Shown in pieces: positions 54,753 through 64,000 of a stretch of 64,000 nucleotides of DNA. The stretch is taken from NCBI GenBank assembly GCA_036571765.1, contig BROE01000001.1:496001-560000 (forward strand), given 5' to 3'. Both the position numbers and the translations under genes were made by a program. Position 1 is the first letter of the stretch; each line of letters begins with the position of its first letter. The stretch comes from Plecoglossus altivelis (lineage: Eukaryota; Chordata; Actinopteri; Osmeriformes; Plecoglossidae). Under the pieces are notes generated by a model, which did not search any database, had not been told where the DNA came from, and saw nothing but the letters and a program-made list of their open reading frames with translations.

Positions 54753-57700
54753 TGTGCTTTTTTGAAACCAAAAGTCTGTTCAAAAAAGTTAGGCCAAATG
54801 TAAACTAATTAGGTTTGACTCCTATCCGTGTGAAAACTACATCACTTACAAATTCATTATTCCTGCTCCTTTGAAAGCAAGACTGAGGTAACATTTGAAC
54901 AAAGAACACAAACAAATGGATAGATGAAAATATATAAAATGTCTGTATATATATGAGGTAGTTAAATGTGGATCCTTTGGTTTGAAAAACAGGATTTTTC
55001 TGTGTTGTAAAAGCAGCATTAGTCACTCAGATGAACTACTGATGTTTATGCTTTGGTTTCCTCTGTCAGGTGATTTCTGTCTGAGTGCCAACATAACAAA
55101 GAAGCTGATATACAACTGAATATAAACCCTGGTACAAACAATGACCCCATAATACAGTTAGTTACACTGGAACCTTTAGACCTGGTATCATTTTTGCCAT
55201 TGTTCTAAAAGGTGGGTTGATGGAGAGCATAGTCCGCGGAGGCCCCATGAGGAGCGGGCTCCCAGACCCAGTCTAACTGTGTGGAAGTCATCCAGCAGTG
55301 GCCTCCGTCTGGCATTCGACCCAAAGCACATCCTGTGGGAGGGGGGAGTTCTGGAGCGGGCTGAGCGACCACATCAAACAATGGCTTTTTGTTGTAAACA
55401 AAGCCAGGGCAGCTTGCCTGGGGCCCTCTCCCTCTCTCTTTCCTCGCGGCCTGGGTCCAAACTGCCCACTGTAATTCTGGACTGTCAGACAAATGTGCGT
55501 TGGTGCTCCATGACTCTTCCTATAGTGTTGATATTTGTACACAAGTATGTCTATTTGGCAGTAAAACAAACACATATAAGAATGCTTCGGAAACTTTCTG
55601 ATGAAAGTTATGCACTTAGAAAAAGTACCAGCTGCCCAGGTAAATTAGTTGTATCCTCACTTCTTGTGTTGCATAATAATACAATTGCCATATGTTTGCT
55701 TATTAATGAACTTTAAACACTGTTGAAACCAACCAAACACAGCCTTGGGATCATTGCCATTGATGCATGACAGTCATATTATGTTTACACTATAATGCGG
55801 AAGTATACTGACTTATGGCAACAACATTTTTTTAATGAATTTCTATTTTCACTTTCTGGTGTATTTTCTCTCCTTGTCTGTTCCTGAGTACACAGGTTGG
55901 ACTGTTTTACAGGCCAGAAAGAGACGAAATGATGAGTTCTCTGACTGTTTTCCAAGACATTCTGATCACTTTTCTTAAATAGTACCACACAAAGCTGTTC
56001 CACCAAATACTTTTGCAAAGAATGCTGTATGACACAGAAAACCCTAAAGGGACTTGATTTCTGCTAGACGCAATGAAGTTTTAACAGTCAGAATCCTCAC
56101 CATAAAATTACACCAGCAAGGAACAGGATGTTCATCATTGGAGAGTGAAGGTGTTGCACTGCATTATCATACTTCTTGCTGCAGTATATCCCCTCCAGAT
56201 ATGGAACCCTTTAAAACACAACAAAATGCTGCAACACACTGCAATCCCACGGTTTTATCTATGCGTCATTAGCATAGTGTCTCTGTCAGAGCAGGACTAG
56301 CAGGACTCAAAGGTGACAATGTGATGTGTTTTCTCAGTGTGCACACTGCTTAGCCTGTGATTAGTGCTGTCGTACTGCAGAGCTCAGCTGGTACAGAAAG
56401 GCCGATCACACTTTAGGTATGATAATGAGAGACTTAAACACTCCTCTGTTTGGGATGCTGTAGCTAGGCAGCAGCTGGGATGTATGCTCAGTCATTATCA
56501 CTCCTAATGGTTAGAATGGGAAAGGATAAGGAGCAGGAGCCCATGTTTCAGTCCCAGGTGCCCCAGAGACTCACCAGGTCATTAAGTGGCAATGTTGCTC
56601 CATTATGGCACCTATGTATGTTTTACCCCCACATCCTAATCTGTAACCAACACAGACTGCATTGGTTTTGGAAAGCGGGTTAATCATGAGCTTTACGGAT
56701 AATTGTTTAATTAAGGCAAGCTGGATCACATTGTTCCTGCCAGGGCCCAAGGGCCCATGACTGGAGAGGCTCTGGGAGAAGCTGTAATGGAAGGGGGAAA
56801 TGGAACAGCCTGGTTCGCTGCCCTGCTTATCCCTGGGGCTTCACTTCGTTTGGACTTTCTCTCATACCTAGTGTGTCAAGGGTATTCGCCATTTCCAAGC
56901 TTCTGAAAGCCACCATAGGTCAACCAAACTCTGGACGAGAAATGCAGCTGATAATGGCTATTAGTTTCCTCTCCTGCTCCGTGGTGTTCAGAGCCACACC
57001 CAGGGTGTTCATACTGGACTGTGGGCCAACATTATATTAGGCCACAGTTTGATTTATTATATCTGAATTTGTCACAGGGAAAGGAAGAAAAAAAATACTG
57101 ACTAGTATCATTTACTGTACACTCAGATGTTTTTTTGAATGAGCCACAATTGATCGTTGTCTGAATCCTGTCCAAGTAACAGAATACCAACCATTCTAGA
57201 AAAACATTGTTTGAGATGCCACATGCTGAGCGCCTGGAGGGACCAGATTCCATTGAATGAATTTGAATCAATTGGTGAGAAAATATTATAAGCTTTACAT
57301 AGAGAACAGGCTCTTGTGAAGAGTGGACAGTGGGAAACAGATTGGAGGGTAGAGGCCAGGCGCTCTGTTGCTCTGTGGGCCACTTCTGAGGTCTTTGTAG
57401 GAAGGTCGGAGTCAGATATGCTTCAGTACATCCCAGGACTATGCATATTTTAGGAGTTAAGTATCTTTATGTGAGCAAGTTCATTCAAGTCTTTTCCTAT
57501 TGATTCAGTCACCATCGCGGCAGCCTTGTCTTTCACAGTTAAGTACAGCAGATGTTACTACCATGGTGCAAAGGCATGATGGGAGCTGGTTTGTTAGCAA
57601 GCCTTATCTGTTCAACATCAGAGACTACATTTTTTGGATCAGAAGGTTATTATGGTCAACCTTTTGTATTCAACAATGTGCTTTTTCTGCTGGAATTAAC

Positions 57701-59396
57701 TCAGCGTGGAACACCTTTCAAGTTCTGTAAGCTCCCAAACACAAACAGGAATCCTATTTAGTTTGATTGATGTACATTTTCTCCAATTCCCTCATAGTGT
57801 GACTCAGAGTATGTTTCTGTTTCAATGCTGCATGCAGGCTGCCGTTATGTTCATGGACGCCTGAGTGGTAGCTCTGCTTACAGACCCTCAGTAAGTCCCC
57901 TTCCATGGGAAAGAGCAATCTTCTCTCCTGTCTGGTGGCTGTTTCCTTGAACTGCAAAAACATGTTAGTGAACCGAGGCACTTCTGAGTCAGAGTTAAGA
58001 CGAAAGAAAAAAATCAATCATTTATTATTCAAATGAAATAAGGTCCGGCAGATGGTGGGAGAGGGGCCGTGGGCTTGCGGCAGAAAACCTCCTGCTCCCT
58101 ACCTCTGTGATTTGCTCCGCCTGCGACGGGGGGAAAAAAAGTTCAAAGGGAATCAGCGATCGTGACGGATCCATTAGCATATTCCCAATGAGGGAGTTTG
58201 GAGGTAGAAAGGGGGAATATTCCATGCAGGAACTAATCAATGTATGCTCTGTACACACAATGCAGCTGCTACACCAAGAACTGTTCATTTACGCTGCTCC
58301 GGAAGAAGAGCAGACAGTAGACTCTTTTTTGCCTGTCAATGTAGTTACTAAGCAGCACAGGCACATTTGTGCTCTTCTATTGGATTCCAGAATCTTCACA
58401 CTGTGATAACATTTCTGGGAATCACATATCAAAAACACTGTACATGTTGCAAATGAGGACTCAGACATGTGCAATGGCTGCATTCATTCCATGACAGAGC
58501 ATGATGACGTTAAGGCGCAGAAGAGTGCTTTGCAGTGCATTGTAAAATACAACCATGTGTCCAGCATAAAATCAAGGCAGATCATGACCGGTCTTGTAAA
58601 AGAGTGGAGAGCTCCGAAGCTTCCCTCCAGACACACAAGACCTCAGCACCTGTCCAGGGTTCACTCATGTGTTGCGTTGTAGCCATGGGCACCCAGCAAC
58701 AAGTAGCCATCCAATCTCCCATTACATCTTTTTATTTTTTTTTGTACCTCAGTTTCTGATGGTGTTTCAATTCCCTCTAGATGAGCTTTCCTGCTTTAAA
58801 GAGGTGGACTGTGCCACCCCATTCTCTAATTTGAAATAATGGACTGGGAAAATGCTCTCATCCCTTGGGCAAAGGCTGGATTTCAAATGCAATTTCAGTG
58901 CATTTTTCTGGAGCTCCCTGTGGTGCTGTTCTTTTGGACCACAACAGGCCACAGATCTGGCCCAAGTGGCCTGCTCTCAGCATAACTATAGAGGACCACT
59001 TACCCATTTCAATTCAAGAGGATTCTGGTTAAAGATGGAATGCAATAAAATATAAAAAAGCCAAATGTGACTTTACACAAATGACTTTGGAACGTCAAAA
59101 GCCCAAAGATAGATAAACTCTAAAAGAAGAGACAGAACCTAGTAAGCAATGTATTTATGGAATATGAAGAAATAGAGGCTGTTAGAATATGTTGGTTGGT
59201 TTTATACAATTACCAAATCATGAAAACATTTTCTTCAAAGTACATAAAAACTAAAGAATAAAGAACCACAGTTTCTTGTGATTCATTGTGAAAAGAAAGG
59301 CACTTTCCAGCGTTGTAAATTCCTGTCTCCTTCCCAGCATACTCAACAATACAGCGTAAAAGAGGAAATAACTGGACCACCATGTGCTTCAAACAT

Positions 59397-59460
59397 ACCT
59401 TCACCACACCCACCCAGCCATCATCCCACCCACACACCCATCCACCCACCCACCCACTCA
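59397..59460. repeat. (CACC)n-rich microsatellite
   Basis: CCACCCA and CCCAT units in a C/A-only stretch. Confidence 0.85.
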
Positions 59461-60392
59461 TTCCTCTTGAATTAAGGGACTGGATTAGAGGTGCCAAAGT
59501 GACACTAACAAGCCCAGCGGGCCTGTGAGTGCTCAGGGGCCACCCTGGGATGGTGAGGGACCACCCTGGGCTACTTCCGAGACCTCTGCCCAATTTACAG
59601 CACCCACACCAGCTGATTGCAAACCTGCTGCTCAGGCCGTATCTGGCAGGAAGACAAACACAGGGTGCGATTCAAAGTCACTGGCTCACCTGCTCTATGC
59701 AGGTGTCTGGCAGCACACATGGCTGCAGGGAAGAGCTGGACTTACCCAGCTCTCCTCACCTGCGCTTATCACAGTCATTGCAGGGTTACAGTGAATTATA
59801 CATCACCACAATATGACAATAAAACCTATAATAAGAATAATAACAACAGCAACATTGATAAAAAAGACTGCTACTGAAAATGCTACTTCTAATGCTACTA
59901 TAAATGTAACTATCACAATAGTAATAGTATTAATAGTTACAAAACAGTTAAGAAATTGATAATGGCAAAAAAAGAATAATGACATCAATCAACATTATGT
60001 TTGTTTCATATTTGATTATTGTAATTATCATCAGTTTGGACAAAATTATTGTTACAATTCTTTTTTACTTATTATCATCCAATCAACATTGTAATTTTTG
60101 ACAATTGTTGTGTTTCCAATTTAATTAGAACTAAGTCTGCGTATATTACATTGCTTTGAGTCTTTAAAGATGTACAGTATAGGAAGCAGCCATCCCGACT
60201 GTATAAAGGCATCAACATTGAAGCCAGACCATCCCAGATATGAGCCATAATCCACAGCAGATTCTACCCGTGCTTGAATAAGGCATTGTGGAATGACTTA
60301 CACAGCCTCGCTGCCTGTACTGTTAACAAGCTTCTTCTGTGAGCCGCGGGGAGAGATGGAATTCATAAGCCTCAACAGGGTGGGGTGACTGC

Positions 60393-60434
60393 CCCTCCCT
60401 CCCTCCCTCCCTCCCTACCTCCTTCCCTCCCTCT
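60393..60434. repeat. (CCCT)n microsatellite
   Basis: Ten CCCT-like units with two interruptions. Confidence 0.92.
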
Positions 60435-62030
60435 ATAGAAGACACTGGCATGCTGAACTTCATTGGAGGACTGGAGGAAAAGGCACTGGGGACCAAGTGG
60501 GCCCCCCACCCCTGGCTTTTTAACCAGCCCCTGCACGACCCAGTGTGCACGCAAGGCAAGCCAAAATAGATAATGAGGAATGTCAGCCTAGAAAAAGAAA
60601 ATCACCTCTACCAAGACCAAGCTGTCCCAGAGCACTGGCCTGCATTCCTCAGCAACCTTGAGTGATTTATTGCAACCAAAAAAGACGAGTCTTCCAAAAA
60701 GACATTTAGCCACACAGCTGGTTAATGACAACTGGTAGTGACTGCTGATGAGTAATGATGTTCCTTTGAATTAGTATCTCTTAGTTCTACTGTGTTGGAA
60801 TGATGGATCGTTCGTTTGGATTCATTTTCAAGATACGCAGATTATCCCTTTCATAATTTCTTACAACAGAATTGTATATGATATACTTTTGCTCTCCAGT
60901 GGGTTGGTTATGTGATCACATTTTCTGAACCACTGGCAGAACCAGGCTGGTCCTCTTCTCAGTGTGCTCACCAACAGTACATTCAGGGTCCATACAAACC
61001 CAATTAAGAATAAATTTCAGTCAGTGTCAGACAGCCTGGCGCCTGTGAGGGGTAAATGCTTTTGATATGGACATTTTATCATTGTCTCACAGTCTTCCAT
61101 TGTCTAACAGTCTGGGATGTAAAGTATCTGTCACGAGACCTTGTACCTAAGCACTACTGTACCAACACCTTGTCAAGCTGCTTTCCTCCACACATGCTGT
61201 GCATAAAGTGAAGATGGAAGTCCTGTAGTAGTAATATTGATATGCTAAGCAACATATACTGTTTACATATACATAAATATATGTCCCATTGAAAGGCAGA
61301 CGTCATACAATAGTCCAGAACAATGACGTTTTGACAGTGCATGTGAAAGAAATGGCATGTTTATTCAACAGTGTCTCTAACTTTCAGTTTGGCCCGGAGG
61401 AAGTTGTCATAGCATGCCCTCTGTTGTTTACAAGTCATGTTTGTCTCATTTTTCCTCTCAACCACAATAGATGAAAAACCGACACCAATAAACACAGGGT
61501 TTTAAACATTTCTCATGTATGTAAGGCAATACCCAGACAAATGACTGGTGAATCTTGGGACATGCTTTTACTGGTACAAAGAGCAGGATGCAGATAGACA
61601 TGACACCCATTCTCCTACTGGTCATCTGTTATAGCTAAAGTCATGCAAGGTTTTCCACAATGTGAACACTGTTTAAACCACACTGTCTTTTCTGTCCCTT
61701 TGATGAGTCCAAACTTGGTTGATGCAGCACACGGAAGACAGACATAAACATCAGCAAAACAAGTCATCCCTAAATCTCAACTCTCCACTTTACACACTCA
61801 TCTCTGACTGGGTGAAAGCCCAGTGAAATACTTTCTGTCCTTTTCACATCTTCCTTTTATGTGCCTTATTTCTATTGTCATCATTTTTTATTTTACCTTA
61901 TTTTGTCAATCAAGTAGTCATCAAAGCAACAAAGCACTTGTTTTGAAAAAAACAAAAACTATAGTTTTTATCAGGTAATTTGTTGGTTGATTTGACCTCA
62001 ACTCGTAAATATAACACCGGTCAATAATAT

Positions 62031-62292
62031 TTTTCACAACAAATACAACCAAATACATTACAGGATGCTGATGTTTATTGAGGGAATATATATATATACA
62101 CATATATATTCATAGCAATACATATACATATACATATAATATATATAATATATATATATATATATATAGGTATATAATGCATTATGTATATATATGTATA
62201 TGTATATGTATGCTATGTATATATATTATGTGTATATATATATATTCCCTCAATAAACATCAGCATCCTGTAATGTATTTGGTTGTGAAAAT
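62031..62292. repeat. Long imperfect inverted repeat with an AT-rich centre
   Basis: The left arm runs AACCAAATACATTACAGGAT (from 62047), then GCTGATGTTTATTGAGGGAA. The right arm runs TTCCCTCAATAAACATCAGC (from 62245), then ATCCTGTAATGTATTTGGTT. These are exact reverse complements over about 40 bases. Pairing continues inward through TATATATA and outward through TTCACAAC after a 9-base insertion in the left arm. The centre is about 150 bases of TA-rich simple sequence. Confidence 0.9.
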
Positions 62293-62299
62293 ACATCAG

Positions 62300-64000
62300 T
62301 GAAACTCTTGCGGTTGTCTCAGTTTAGGTCATTAGTACAGAGACATGGATAGCGTTAGATGCTCAGAAATGGAGGAGTTACTTTGTAATTGAGTCTCTGA
62401 CTGAAATATTGATTGAGGTAGTATATTACATATACAGAAAAAAGTATGTGTGTTTATATAGATTTGTTTTACACCTTTACAAAACCAGCAACACGGTCTA
62501 TTAAAAGGTCCAATGTCTACCGGTGTTTTTTCAGCCAACAGGTAAGGTTATATACGCTATTGATTCCCTGCATGAGATGACAAGTTGCTACACTTCCAGT
62601 ACATAGCTCACTAAGTAATGTCTCATCTCCTACCTAGCCTTCTTCACTGCCTCTATTGAGCAGCTCTATTTGCACTCAAATTCTTGTGGTTCAGAAATGC
62701 TTCTCTTGCCCTTAGAAGCTGAGTGTTGCACAAAGACAAGTGCATGGTTCCAGATGGATTCTGGGAGTAGCAGGCGCTCAAGGCTGCCATCCCAAAGAGA
62801 GGCAGCAGGAGAAGGAAGCCAAACAAGCTGGAAGAAAAGGTACTCTAACTGATGGTTGACACTGAGTTTGAACATAGACTTATTGAATAAACTACAAGTT
62901 TGGCTTTTATTGGCTTAGAAATAAGTCCAAGCGAAGAAGACTGAGGGAATGGACTCAATTTGATGCACTCTGCCTCCCAATGTTCTCCAATTATAGAGGG
63001 CCAGTACAGTTTTGAAATAATTATAAATAATTATCTTTCCAATGTGTGCAAAATTCATAGAGACATTATAGTCTCTACATTTTATCTGTCCATTTTAACC
63101 GTGTTTGGTTTCATATCATTTGTAAATAGAAGTACATAATTACAAATTAATCAAATTAATTAATCAAGCTGTTTTTCAGTCTGTTTTACATTTCAGTCTG
63201 AACTTTCAAATAATCTTTTTTTTGTGGCTGTATTCAAAGTATATCTTTGGTATAGACCACACATTTGGGGTCATAGCTAAATTATTTTAAAGTATTTTTA
63301 GTTTGTTTATTGATTTATTGTGTGTGTGCGTCACGGTTACACCAAATGGTATGTTATGTTTCCGTTCCGTTACAGATTCCGTTCTGTGGCAAATAATCAT
63401 GACCTTGTTTCCTTATTCCCAAGAGTTGAACGATTACCCTATTCAAATGTTGGTATATGTGATGCATTTATAATGGTCAAATTATGTTATTTGAGAATGC
63501 TAAGTAGCTAAACATACATGTTATTACCCTGTTTAAAGCACATTCTGAGCATTCACAGTTTTGCAATCCCTCTTCTTCACAACATAATGCACATGTCAAT
63601 AGACTGAGGCAAACTGGTAGATCAGCTACTGCATAATGGAATAATTTAACACTCTAAAATCTTTTCTTTTTGCATACTTTGCATACTGGAGAAAGTGGCA
63701 TCTGTTTCTATTTGGCAGAGTTTCTACATAGACTTGAGGGAGTAAAGGGACCAGCATCACAAAAACAGAACATTAACCTTCACTCTCTAACTTGCATAAA
63801 TACACACACACACAAAGTACATTTTGAAACTATTTAAACTTGGCCTGTTGTTACTAATAAAGAAAGTCAACAACATCTGAACCATAATAGGTTTTCATTG
63901 ATCATGCGGATCTTTCAATTTATTATTATTATTTAGTAATGTATATAATTATCAAATAGTAAAGTGAGGACAACTTAATCTGGTGGTAAGTCTTTAAAAA
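62300..64000. other. Non-coding end of the window
   Basis: AT-rich sequence; no gene, RNA gene or named repeat was seen. Confidence 0.5.

Larger units (their letters stand above)
54750..62029. other. Non-coding stretch with compositionally distinct patches
   Basis: No gene found. Patches at about 55200-55520, 56690-56860, 58040-58260, 59500-59760 and 60180-60560 are more GC-rich and less repetitive than their surroundings, as conserved non-coding elements often are; this is a hunch from composition only. The 145-codon open frame at 55279-55716 has no recognisable protein features and no splice context. Confidence 0.4.

Noticed and set aside
55279..55716. 145-codon open frame
   Set aside because: No domain, no splice partners, no family resemblance, and overlapping frames of similar length on the other strand; chance in a GC-richer patch.
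62402..62440. let-7-like TTGAGGTAGTATATTAC string
   Set aside because: It diverges from the mature let-7 sequence after the first 11 bases and has no matching hairpin arm.
1..64000. Prokaryote-style systems (operons, CRISPR, phage, toxin-antitoxin)
   Set aside because: The sequence is vertebrate with spliced genes; the repeats found are micro- and minisatellites without spacer structure.

Overview
The window reads as vertebrate nuclear DNA, most likely from a ray-finned (teleost) fish. The genes are split by GT-AG introns. Proteins match human orthologues over their full length, but the dispersed repeats are of fish type: a tRNA-derived SINE, L2/CR1-clade LINE 3' ends, and abundant CA/GA/TA microsatellites and GC-rich minisatellites. 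It is an assembled shotgun contig, with a 603-base N gap at 7219-7821 flanked by low-quality sequence. Exons below were read by hand from splice sites, reading phase and remembered family sequences; no alignment was run.

Layout. (1) 187-4506, +: the last ten exons of a CaV2.3 (R-type) calcium channel alpha-1 gene, cacna1e, with a 3' UTR to about 6.02 kb. (2) 6.6-8.4 kb: a small foldback element, then a minus-strand LINE interrupted by the gap. (3) 9895-11089, +: rnf11, complete, 3 exons, 154 aa. (4) 14072-18474, -: rpe65a, complete, 14 coding exons, 531 aa, with a LINE remnant in intron 7. (5) 21290-26738, +: srsf11, complete, 12 exons, 461 aa. (6) 28949-35010, -: ankrd13c, complete, 13 exons, 515 aa, with introns rich in minisatellites. 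(7) 35700-36743, +: znf830, an intronless 347-aa gene, head-to-head with ankrd13c. (8) 38355-41300, -: efcab14, about 490 aa, with one unresolved phase conflict. (9) About 41.8-64 kb: no convincing gene; a non-coding stretch with microsatellites, a small tandem repeat, a long imperfect hairpin near 62.1 kb and some patches that could be conserved non-coding elements.

Organisation. From memory, rpe65, srsf11 and ankrd13c correspond to neighbours on human 1p31, and srsf11/ankrd13c keep the convergent orientation of the human pair. Their human counterparts have unrelated jobs (channel, ubiquitin ligase, visual-cycle isomerase, splicing factor, receptor chaperone, mRNA-processing factor, membrane EF-hand protein), so this is a synteny block, not a functional cluster. 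No operon, phage, CRISPR or defence system is present. The most interesting items are a predicted symmetric exon in cacna1e that carries a motif of the sister channels CaV2.1/2.2, candidate stop-containing alternative exons in srsf11 intron 2, a LINE ending 17 bases from an rpe65a splice donor, and the 62-kb hairpin.
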